64,000 nucleotides of DNA. Source: Bromus sterilis. Taxonomy: Eukaryota > Streptophyta > Magnoliopsida > Poales > Poaceae. The stretch lies in contig OX465600.1 in assembly GCA_950022295.1 (NCBI GenBank), positions 9,052,001 through 9,116,000 of the forward strand. Direction: 5' to 3'. Each line of letters begins with the position of its first letter. The stretch's first letter is position 1. Below, piece by piece: positions 35,482 to 45,300 of this stretch. A model generated the notes under the pieces. It worked only from the letters and a program-made list of their open reading frames with translations. It did no database searches and was not told the origin of the DNA. The position numbers and the translations under genes were made by a program.

Positions 35482-36270
35482 TGATCTTGCATACACACAT
35501 TAACTTTTCTATATCTTGCCTAGATGTAGGCACATAAGTAGGGGGAGTAGAATTCTCTCAATGATTCCGACATAACCCTACTTGTGCATAAATTGATCAA
35601 AATCTTTCACATCCGCCATTTATAGATGGCACTTGTGCTTCAAAGATGAGTAGTGGAGACGGGCCCAAGGTTAAAATCTTCGCGGTTCCGTACCACAATT
35701 GCTCAAACATGGTGACTCTCGGGTCACCGCCTTTTTCCGCGTTACAGCGTTGTTTGTTTTTCGAGTCGTTTAGACTCTTGGTGTCTTCCCCCGGATAGGA
35801 ATAGTTTCCCTTGACTTTAGCTGCCCTATCCTATTCCACTCTTATCTCATAAGACATTCTCTGTTATCATTTCCGTGCAAATGCTCTCCACTCGCACCTC
35901 CATAGCATAGACGTTCTAGTGCGATGTTCCTCAATTTTGTGTTGGTTCAGCTTGACATTTAGGGACGAGGTAAGGGGTCACCCCCAGCCCCTCCCCTCCT
36001 TGTCAAAACTGACGCAACCTTCTGAGGACCCCGTGTGCACGGGGTGTACCGTGCGCACGGGGACCCCGTGCGCACGGGCCATGACCCCCGTGCGCACGGG
36101 GTTATGCGGTTGGCACCCATATGACTAGGGCGCGGGGTGGAGAGGGAGTTACCCCTCCTCATTATCCCCCCACGCCTCTGTCTTCTTCAGGGCCGCCGCC
36201 GCCGTCGCCATCTTGCCTCCTCCGGCCATCTCCCGGCCAAAGGCACGGATTCCCCCCTTCATTGGACACC
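35482..36270. other. Non-coding spacer between pol and the third ORF
   Basis: It contains AGTAGGGGGAGTAG at about 35540, a G-rich motif repeated near 38285 and 38650 in the element, and the first internal palindrome cluster. No ORF of note. Confidence 0.6.
36028..36101. repeat. Internal palindrome cluster 1 (four copies) upstream of the third ORF
   Basis: Four close copies of the CCCGTGCGCACGGG palindrome, one with GTGTGCAC and one missing outer bases, about 170 bp before the putative ATG at 36271. It is the same family as the LTR array. Confidence 0.9.
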
Positions 36271-38240
36271 ATGGATGACCCAGGTTGGTCACTCTTCCTC
36301 TCCTCCTTCGTTTTGGTCCTCAAAACCCTAGGAGAGGTGCTCTTCGTGCTCTATGTAGATGGGATCCGATTGTGTGTGGAGTAGATGCAGATCTAGGGTA
36401 GTCTCGGCCTAGGGGGAACCTCCCCAGCCCGCCCCTCCCCTCCTCGCGAGGTTTGAGCGGCGGCTGGGAGGACCCCGTGCCCACGGGATCAAGACCCCGT
36501 GCACACGGGCCCCCGTGCCCACGTGGTGTACCGTTCGCACGGGACCCCCGTGCGCACGGGCCCTGCACCCCGTGTGCACGGGCCTTTCAGGCAGAGACAA
36601 CCTTGATATGCATCTGATTCATCGTCCTCGTTTCATTTTCACTGAGCATTTGCACAACTTCTTGCCTGTCGTCTGTAGAGTCCCCGAACCGGCAGGTGTT
36701 CGTTCGTCGCAAGCGTCAAAAGGCAGGAGATGATGAGTTTCTGCCGCCAGCTGGTCAGGGCCAGGAGGAGGGTTCTCGTGGTGGTGGTTGTCCCCGCCGC
36801 CTCGCCACTGCCAGAGCACCCGTTGAGACTGATTCCAGCGATGAGGAGTCTGATTCTGAGGGTGCATATCAGCCTACTGCTCATGAGACCGCTGAGGCAT
36901 CTCAGGAAACTGGGTTTGTTGAGGAAGATGAAGATGATGATGAGGAGAGCTCGAGTCCTGGTGAGCGTCCCCTTCCAGGTGGCCGGGATGTGTCTAACAT
37001 ACCGGTCAGTGAGTGGTCTCAGCCAGAGTACTGGGCTTTTCGTGACCAGAACCCCTATGTTGCTGCCACTGCGCTCGGAGCAGATCCAAGATTCCGCAAT
37101 GTGTTTCAGGCCCGAATTTTCAATGAGTTGATGATGGCTAAGCAGAAGAAGTTTGCTCCCCACAAGCAGGTCGATGTGGAGCACTTGAGGGACAATGCTC
37201 ATATTTATCCCGGTGTGTATGATGCTCTTGGGAGGCTTGGCCTTATACCGTTCTGTCAGTTTTCGTACAAGTACAATGAGGATCTTGTCATGCAGTTCTA
37301 TGCCACTGTCTACTTCTATAATGATGATGCTCGTACTATGCGTTGGATGTCTGGCACTGCGGTCTGCTCTGCCCCGTTTGCCAAGTTTGCTGAGATCATT
37401 CCATACCAGTTCTACACTGAGCCTCATCCTGACTTTGAGAGGGTGTCTGAGTTTGGCCGCAATAAGGACGAGATTGCATTTGCTTATAAGAAGGAGAAGT
37501 CCTTTGTCACTGGCTCTATCAAGGATCTGCTTCCCACCTATGATACACTGCGTCACATCCTTCGGTACACTCTCACACCGAAGGCAGGTGACACTCATAA
37601 CCTGCGTGCCTCGATGCTTGATATTTTTCTGATGGTTAAGGACCGCAGGAAGGTGGATGTTCTGGATACTATGTTTCTGGAGATTCGTGAGTGTATCCGT
37701 CTGAGGAAGTCCCTGATTTATGCTCCCTTCATTCAGGCTCTGATTGAGTCTGTGTGCCCTGCTCGCCACATTCCTCAGCATGTGTACCCTGTCAGTGTTC
37801 TGAAGCGTGACCTCAACTGGAGGCCTCCTGCTCCGGCTCCGTATGTTGCTCCCAAGCTTGGGCGCAACCCAAGGCCCGAGGACCGTGCTACCTACACTCC
37901 CGGTGCCTCCTCCTCTGCTAGGGTTCCTCGTCAGAGGGGTCCTCCTGTTGGTCCCGATGCTCCTGCTGCCTTCACAGTTCGTGAGAAGAAGACACTCTTC
38001 AAGACTATCAGCAACATGTTCAAGATGTGTCAGTCTATCCAGAAGAAGAAGCTCAGAGACAGTAACCGCATTAAGGCGGAGCAGCGGGCCTACAAGGCAA
38101 AGAAGGCCCAGCAGTCAGGCACTCCAGCTCAGCCAGGTCCAGAGGACAAGGATAGTCAGCTCTCTGAATACTCCTTCCCTATGCAGAACTGGCGCGTTGA
38201 TGATGAGGATGATGCCTCGAGCCACCCGCCGGTTGTTTAG
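36271..38240 (+). CDS. Third ORF of the Copia element, probably spliced (524 aa), 'plant transposon protein' type
   Basis: The long frame is open from before 36696 to the TAG at 38238-38240 but has no in-frame ATG near its 5' end. An ATG at 36271 followed after 13 nt by a GT donor (36284), and an acceptor TCTGTAG ending at 36678, joins it in frame: 13 + 1,562 nt = 525 codons including the stop. The intron would be 395 bp and contains palindrome cluster 2. The protein has a basic VRRKR stretch, an acidic Ser/Glu/Asp region (about 50-100), then a globular domain (WAFRDQNPYVAA ... LGLIPFCQF) like the 'putative plant transposon protein' domain. A Pro-rich and a Lys-rich C-terminal part follow. 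SIRE-lineage elements carry ORFs in this position, sometimes called env-like. I see no clear signal peptide or membrane segment, so an envelope role is unsupported. Confidence 0.7.
36473..36584. repeat. Internal palindrome cluster 2 (six decayed copies), inside the predicted intron
   Basis: Six variants (GTGCCCAC, GTGCACAC, GTGCCCAC, GTTCGCAC, GTGCGCAC, GTGTGCAC) are flanked by CCC/GGG. They are more diverged than the LTR copies and lie between the predicted donor (36284) and acceptor (36678). Confidence 0.85.
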
Positions 38241-38804
38241 TGACGTTAGCATCGCCTTTTCCCTTTTTGGCGTCTTGATGCCAAAGGGGGAGAAGAGTTC
38301 TATCTAGGATATCGATTGTCTGGTTAGGTTGCAAGCCGTTGAGACCTTGTTCGTGTGTTTATGTTGGCTTGCTGGTACTTTAACTTTATTTCCTTTCTAG
38401 TACTTGTGTGGATGTGAGACTATGTGAGTTTGCTATATCTTGTCATGATGTTTCATATGTCTTGCATGTTTTTTTATGTCATGACATTATCATTCATAGT
38501 CTTGCATATCTATTTAGCTCACATTCACATTTTCCTCATGTGATCTATGCCTATCTTATATTATCTCTAAGAGATCACATAAGGTTCTTGTGCAATGATT
38601 ATTTCAGTTCATATGCTTCTCTCATATCATTGCACTTGACTATTTACATAGGGGGAGACCTTGTTGTATGCGTATTGCATTCAAACGCAAAACATAAATA
38701 TATGCATACATCTAGGGGAGCCTTCTATGTTAATAGTTGTTCATGGCATTGTTTATCTTGAGTATCTTAATGCCATGCTCTAACCATATTGTCATCAATT
38801 CACC
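38241..38804. other. Non-coding 3' spacer of the Copia element
   Basis: AT-rich with repeated GGGGGAG motifs (about 38285, 38650, 38714). No ORF recognised. Confidence 0.6.
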
Positions 38805-38818
38805 AAAAAAGGGGAGAT
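38805..38818 (+). other. Polypurine tract
   Basis: AAAAAAGGGGAGAT directly before the 3' LTR, the plus-strand primer of LTR retrotransposons. Confidence 0.9.
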
Positions 38819-40104
38819 TGAAAGTGCATTTACTCCTAAATGGTGTTTTGGTGTAATGACAATGTGGTTAGTGGGACTAATGACGGGTGTTAAAGATTTA
38901 TCTCAGGTCATAGGTCCCGTGGTGGGTTATTAATTTTGGAGGATGATTGGCCCCGATTCAAAAAGATAAAAGGCGTGGTGTTCACCTGATGACTCGAAGG
39001 ATTCTTTCGGTTTGATTTGAGTCGTAGGATCACCGCACTATAAAGAGGGGTCAACGAGATTGAGTATGTGTGGGAACACATTTTCCATGTCCAAATATTT
39101 CATCCCAAACCTATCTGGAAGAAGTGCCGAAAAGTGTGCGATTGCATGGGCTCATTGTGAGGTGGACCAGTTTGTCTCTGGTCACCCCGTGTGCACGGGG
39201 TCTCTGACCCCCGTGCGCACGGAGTACCCCGAGCCTCTCTGAGTAGCCCGTGCGCACGGGGTCCCAGACCCCCGTGCGCACGGGGTAGAGCATCCGGTTC
39301 TGAGTAGCCCGTGCGCACGGGGCTCACTTAGCCCGTGCGCACGGGCCTCCAACGGCTAGATGCCCCCTCACAGCTCCCTCCACTATATAAGCCCCCCTTC
39401 TTCTTCCTCCAGCCCTAATCTTTTTCCCTTGCTTGAGCCTCCACTCCATGAACTCCATTTTGCTCAATACTCCCATCTCCTCCAACCAAACTTGTTGATA
39501 CTTTGGGAGTTGGGAGAGCAAGGCCCGATCTACACTTCCACCAAACCGATTTGTGTTCCCCGCAAGATTTCTTCACCGTTGACTTGTTACTCTTGGAGCT
39601 TTGGCTCCTAGGCGGCTAGGTGTCCGTCCCGGAAGCTTCCTTGCTTGTGGTATGCTCCGGGAAGTCTGTAAAGGTGTGGTGGTCGCCTTCAAGACCAACC
39701 CCGAGTGGATTCGAGGCTCATCCGTTGGGGGTGACTCGAAAGGGGAGAATACGGTGAGCTACGTCGTTGTAGCGTTCTCAATCTTGAGCACCGCTCCAAC
39801 GGAGATTAGCACTCCCTCAAAAGAGTGTGAACTTCGGTCAAACAAATCACCGCGTCTCCTCTTCACTTGTGGTTTATCCTTTCCGCCCTTTACTTGTTCT
39901 AACCTTGTATGCTTGTTGGCTTGCTATCGTATTTGTTGCCTAGCATATTTGATTTAAGCTTGCTTGCCACCTAGGGTTATTTCATCTAGTTCACATCTAG
40001 AGAATTGTTTTAATCCGCCTAACCCTAAAATTTGGTAATAAAGCTTAAATTTGTTAGTCACCTATTCACCCCCCCCCCTCTAGTTGACCGTATCGATCCT
40101 TTCA
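38819..40104 (+). repeat. 3' LTR of the Copia element (1,286 bp)
   Basis: Nearly identical to the 5' LTR outside the palindrome array. It has its own TATA box (TATATAAG at 39384-39391) and so can drive outward transcription into the downstream half of the interrupted gene. Confidence 0.95.
39185..39345. repeat. Six-copy palindrome array in the 3' LTR
   Basis: Copies near 39185, 39209 (one G-to-A change), 39247, 39269, 39308 and 39332. Three units fewer than in the 5' LTR. The array ends 38 bp before the TATA box. Confidence 0.95.
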
Positions 40105-40109
40105 CCCGG

Positions 40110-40386
40110 CCTCATCACCACGCCGGGCATGCAGATCGAGATCATGGCACCCGCATCCGCGCCTCCACGGCTCCCGGCCTCAACTCCACCGCGCCTCCCG
40201 GCCCCTGCTTCGCCGCCGCCTCCGCGCCCTGTATCCCCGCCGCCACCACCGCCAGAAGCCCGCCGGCTCCTCCGCCGGTTCGCGGCAGCACTGGAGCGCC
40301 ACCGCCCCGGACTCCACGCTGGCTCCTGGGCTCCGGCCGACCTCAACCTCCCCGGCTACGTCGCGGAGGAGGGCGACTCCTCCTAG
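40110..40386 (+). pseudogene. Proline-rich protein gene, 3' part, downstream of the Copia element
   Basis: The frame of the 5' part resumes here, the duplicated CCCGG serving once. It continues through another Pro-rich run (PPPPRPVSPPPPPP), a short basic helix-like segment (EARRLLRRFAAALERHRP) and stops with TAG at 40384-40386. On its own it could be expressed only from the 3' LTR promoter. Confidence 0.7.
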
Positions 40387-40615
40387 AGCAGGCCGTCGCC
40401 GGGCACACGGGGTCGCAGCCGATGGGATCGAGAAGAGGAGAGGCGGAGAGGAAGGGGAGGCCAAGTGGGCTGAACCCCACTGGAAAAAAAACATGTGCAT
40501 AGTCTAATTTGGAGAAAAAATGCATTAGTACAATTACCTATACTATATTTAGTAGTATTTGTCAAGTTTTAGCCATGTATATATTTGTAGTTTTATAATG
40601 TAGATCCAACTACTA

Positions 40616-42200
40616 GCGCCCTGTTCCTAGCTCTGCTACTGGGTGCATGCATGGATAGATGCGGCAATGATGATGGCCTTCCAGCCCCATGCACGTGCTC
40701 GCTCCGCCCCCTCCCAACCGATGTAGACCGTCCTCGCCCCCACCCATTCGCCATTGGTCGGTCCAGAATTCCATAAAACTCCTCTTGGTTTAAGTTAGAT
40801 TTACGGGAAAACAGACATAAGAGCCATTCACAAACGGATACAAACTCGCATTGAATGGTAAAACAGCTTCCAACAGCTTAATCCGAACTGTTGCTGGGAT
40901 TTAAAGGTAGATGTTGAAGATTCCCTTAGTGATACTATATGTTTCAGATATTTGGTTGACCATAATTCGTATCCGTATCGACCATAAAATGGGTTAGGTT
41001 GCGGGTTTGAAGTGAAAATTATTCGTACCATTTACACCGAGTTCTTTGCAATACGCCTCCTAAGTCCTAACGCGAGATACCCACCGCTCAACCGCTCCTC
41101 TCCCATCGCTCTTCTCCTCTCCTCTTCCCTTGTTCCCGGCGACTGGACTTCTCGACGGCGGCCCCCTCCCCTCTGCTGGCTTAGCCGGTCGGGGTGGAGT
41201 GGAGGGGTGGGTGTGCTCGCGTGTTGGTAGATTTATTTTTCAGTTTGGCTTCCTTCCATTGTCGGCGAGCGGTGGAGGGGTGGTGCTGCTTCAGTTCGTC
41301 TTCCGGCGTTCATGGTGGACGGCGGCTCGGATTCGGACGGCCCCAAGCAATAATCTCGCCCTATCTTCCTCGAGGTGGGCTGCTCCACTCTGTCTTATGC
41401 ATCCTCTACTCCCTTTTGGCTGTCATGGTGATGAAAAAAGGGATTTTTGGATGTGTGCCGTGGTGTGGTTCCTCCCAGATCTGCTGATGTGTTCTTCTTG
41501 GGTTCATTCTCGGCGGTGCCTCGTCGGCCTTGGGTTGACCCGCCGTCGACTTTACTGGCCGAAATGCGGCCTTACAGTGCTTCATCGACTCCGGCTGCGA
41601 GCCGGCGTCCATTCTCCACAAACCTCTCGGCCGGCGTGCCTAAGGGGAGGCCTTACAGCCCCGCGAGTACGGCATTCTTCGGTATCTTGGTCCCAAGTGG
41701 TGTAGTCCCCGGCGACCTTGGTGCTGGCCGTCACCTGCGGCGAAAAAGACGCGTTTTCGCTGGTCAAGGACCCGATCGCTTTTTCTTAGAATGTTCTAGG
41801 GTCCTCTATGTAATTTTCAGTCCCCAATCTGTAATTTCTTACTCTCAGAGGGGCTGGTCTGTAATGTGTACCACTGTTTTAATATAATGCAGCAGGGGGT
41901 CTTGAAGACCCTCCTCTTTTATGTTCAAAAAAAAAAAGTCCTAACGCGAGTGATTGAAATGTGAGAGTGCGACTGCTACGTTCAAAAAACAAAATGTGAG
42001 ACTGCTAGCAGGCCCATATGTCTCAAAAAAAAGGATGCGGTTCCCACGAAGAAGAAAAAAAGGGTGTGAATCGAATTGAATGAATTTGATGAAATGATCC
42101 ATTTCCCCTCCAAACAATTAACACTTGAGAGACGCCACCAAGATTACATTTGCAAATCGTCCCTCAAATTCCAAGCGAATCAAATCAACTGCAACAAAAC
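40616..42200. repeat. Direct repeat block A, second copy, with an 859-bp insertion
   Basis: It matches 26452-27163 over about 711 bp with a handful of base changes and one small deletion (about 42012). It is split at 41076 by a poly(A) retroposon. It ends about 140 bp beyond the beta-xylosidase stop codon, so it includes the 3' flank of that gene. Confidence 0.9.
41077..41935 (+). mobile_element. Non-coding poly(A) retroposon, 859 bp, with 15-bp target duplication
   Basis: Flanked by AAGTCCTAACGCGAG at 41062-41076 and 41936-41950. The unoccupied site with a single copy is at 26897-26911 in the first repeat block. It ends CTTTTATGTTC plus a poly(A) run. The 5' part is GC-rich. I find no ORF with a domain, so it is a SINE-like or internally deleted LINE derivative. 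Confidence 0.9.
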
Positions 42201-42342
42201 AACTCCCCGTGGATCCAATTCTTTTTCCAACGGGAGGGAAGCCCTCTTCGAGATTATTTCACCTCCCTCAAACCAATTTTCCCCTTCCTATGAAATGAAA
42301 TCGATCCTCCTCCCTACGTAGAATTCAATTCCCCTCGATCGC

Positions 42343-45300
42343 TCAGACCCGTAGCTCGAAGGTGTGCTTGAGGTCGCCGACGTGCAGCGTGTGGCCGCCG
42401 AGCGCCACCTTGCGGCCGCCCAGCTCGTCCGCCACGCTCAGGTCCCTGCACACGTCCACCCTGAACGCCACCGTGCCGGCCTCCCCGGGCGCCAGCGACA
42501 CCTTCTCGAACCCGAGCAGGTGCTTCGCCGGCGCGTTGTGCGCCGACGGCGGCGACGAGAACAGCAGCACCGAGTGCGCGCCGGCCACCTCGCCGGCGTT
42601 CCGCACCCGCAGGTGCACGTCGAACGCCAGGCCCTCGCAGTGCTCCCCCGCCGCCTCCACCGACGCGCACTCCTCCGCGCGGCACGGGTGGTCCTCCGCC
42701 AGCCGCATCGACACGTACGACGGCGGCGCCGACACGAGGCTGTGGGACATCTTGGTGTAGCTCAGCCCGTCCCCGAAGGCGAACACCGTCTCCCCCGTGT
42801 AGAACCGGTACGTCCGGCCCGGGTACCCCGTCGACGTGTCCGGCCGCATCCGCATGTCCGTCATCGACACCGTGTCGGCGTACGACGCCGGGTACCATGT
42901 CACCGGCAGCCTCCCACCTGCAAACAGAGCGCTCGCTCGTCAGAGAATGCTCGGCACATCGTGGTGACCACTGATGAGATGCGGCGATTCAGTGGCACTT
43001 ACTTGGGTTGTAGCTGCCGAAGAGGATGTCGGCGAGGGCGCCGCCGCCGGCTTCGCCGGGGTAGCCGACCCAGAGAATGGCGGAGATCTTGTCGCTGGAC
43101 TTGGCGAACGAGATGTCGAACGGCCCACCGGACATGACGACGAGGATGACAGGGCCCCTGGAAGCATTGGCGACGGCCGACACGAGCTGCGTCTGCTGCC
43201 CCGGCAAGAGGAGGCTCGTCCTGTCCAGGCTCTCGCGCTCAACGGACTGGTCGGCGCCGACGACGAGCACGGTCACGTCGGCACTGGCTGCGGCCGCCGT
43301 CGCGGCGCTGAGCTGGAGGCTGTTGCCGCTGCACCCGACGTTGCTGCACCCCGGCTGGTACACGGTGTCGACCTTCGCGCCCAGGCCGTGGAGCGGCGTC
43401 GTGTACTTGCACGGCGTGCCTGATGGCATTGTCAGTGCACAAACACTTTAGTCCAACATGGTGAAGCCGATCATAGTTATGAAAAGCGGTAAGAAATTAG
43501 ATTGATACCTTCGTAGTTGCCGATCATGGTGAAGCTGGCATTGGCGTTGGGCCCAATGACGGCCATGGACTTGATGGACTTTGCCGTGAGCGGCAGCGCG
43601 CCGTTGTTCTTGAGGAGCACGATGCCCTGGCGTGCCGTCTCGCGTGCCAGCTCCTGGTTGGAAGACGTGCACACGTCCTTGGGGCCGAGGCTGCCGAAGG
43701 CGAGCTCCCGGGGATCACCGTCGAAGAAGCCCAGGCGCATCAGCATGATGAAGTTGTTGGTGATGGCCCGGTCGACATCCTCCTCAGACAGCTCGCCGGC
43801 CTTCACCGCCGCCACCGTGTGCTCTGCCAGAAAGTTGCCGCAGTTGAGGTCCAGCCCTGCCGCAATTTTGCAATGTCAGATACCAAAACGTTCGATTTCT
43901 AGTATTTGCGCAGCACAAAAGTTTCTGAATTTTTGTGAGCATCAACAAAACTGATACTCTGAACTTCCAAATGTTCTTTTTTAGTTGACGCACAAATTAA
44001 TACCTTTAGTTCATTTTCTGCTTAATCAACATAGATTAAATTGAACAACTTGAACAAGATTGAATTGCATAGACCATGGATGATTAACACTACCAAAAAG
44101 CTAGATCTGCTAATGCAGTAGCTGATAATTGCGTGGGCACACCGACAGAGCCGGGCATAATTTCGTCAGGTCAGGATGCAGGTTGTGGAGGTCCCTTAAG
44201 TCTTAAAAGGTTGTTGCCAAAAGACCATCAATTACACCGGACCGGACGCCCTAACAACTCGATGGCTACTGCCAATCTCTACTCGCACTGATTGCCTAAC
44301 TGTTGCACCGACAACGAATCATCATCCATATCATCTGACGGTTCGAAATTCAAACAAAAAATGATGGATACGCATATGGAGCCTGTTGTATTGTCTGTAG
44401 GATACCTACATTGGATATGCATATAGTTTCATGACAGATGAACGGACCTGATTTGATGGTGATGGCGGCGGCCTCCTCGGGCGTCTTGGTGTAGTGCTGC
44501 TGAGTGTAGATCACGTCGACGGAGTCGCAGTCGGACACGATGTATCTGCAGCCAGAACCACACAGCGCATCGTCAACATCAGAACCGGAGACAGAAACAG
44601 AGCATTCTCTGAAAGACTGAAACTAGTTTGTGCTACTACACTCTGTTTTTGCATATAGCATACTCCATGGATGCAGAAGGAGAAGGGAGAAGATGAGGTA
44701 CCCGTTGAGGTTCCAGTCGCCCCTGATGACGCCGGAGAGGAGGTCCTTGTCGGCGCAGGTGGGCTTCCCGTTCACCTTGTTGTAGGAGCACATGACACTG
44801 GCGACATTGCCGTCGAGCACGCAACTCTTGAATGGCGGCTGGAACGTGTCGTCCAAATCCTGCTGCGACACCTGAATTCACACAACACAAAATGGAGACA
44901 AAAAGAAGTCACATGCTTGCTCTTCTGCCATTACTTTGTAAAATTTCTTTCTCCATATTGTAAAGCGAAGCTTGCTTTGTAATTTTTCTTTCTGCATTAC
45001 TTTGTCAATTTCTTTGCTTTTTGTTTCTAATACTCCATTACTTTGTGTTTACTTTCTCTTTATTACACAGCTTGTAGTTCACTGAGGTATGGATCTGCAG
45101 AAAGTTTGGCATGTTGCTTCTCTCACAATATGCTGCAGTGGAGTGGCACATACTAGTGAACTAACAGTAGTGGCAATACTTTGAATACTTTGAGCACTGA
45201 TCGCATCAAGCTCACATGCACGATATCTAATGCGACACACACACGATTAGGCGCGCCATTATTTAACTTTATCTGCCTAGTATTCACAAACTAAAATACG

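Larger units (their letters stand above)
28040..40104 (+). mobile_element. Complete SIRE-type Copia LTR retrotransposon (12,065 bp)
   Basis: LTRs 28040-29410 and 38819-40104 both begin TGAAAGTGC and end ATCCTTTCA. The element is flanked by a perfect 5-bp duplication CCCGG (28035-28039, 40105-40109). A primer-binding site for initiator Met-tRNA follows the 5' LTR and a polypurine tract precedes the 3' LTR. Integrase precedes reverse transcriptase, which defines Copia. Length, a third ORF after pol and TGAAAGTG ends suggest the SIRE/Maximus lineage. By eye the LTRs differ by about a dozen substitutions outside the palindrome array, so the insertion is recent on a genome scale. Gag carries frameshifts, so this copy is probably defective. 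Confidence 0.95.

Noticed and set aside
36639..37781. 380-codon open frame on the minus strand
   Set aside because: It lies antisense to the third Copia ORF, has no domain and arises from codon bias of the real frame.
36271..38240. Calling the third Copia ORF an envelope gene
   Set aside because: No clear signal peptide or membrane-spanning segment is visible; it fits the plant transposon protein type better.
41130..41705. 191-codon frame inside the 859-bp retroposon
   Set aside because: No LINE or other domain; the element is better explained as non-coding.
42364..43137. 257-codon plus-strand frame, His/Arg/Val-rich
   Set aside because: Antisense shadow of the GC-rich last two exons of the beta-xylosidase.
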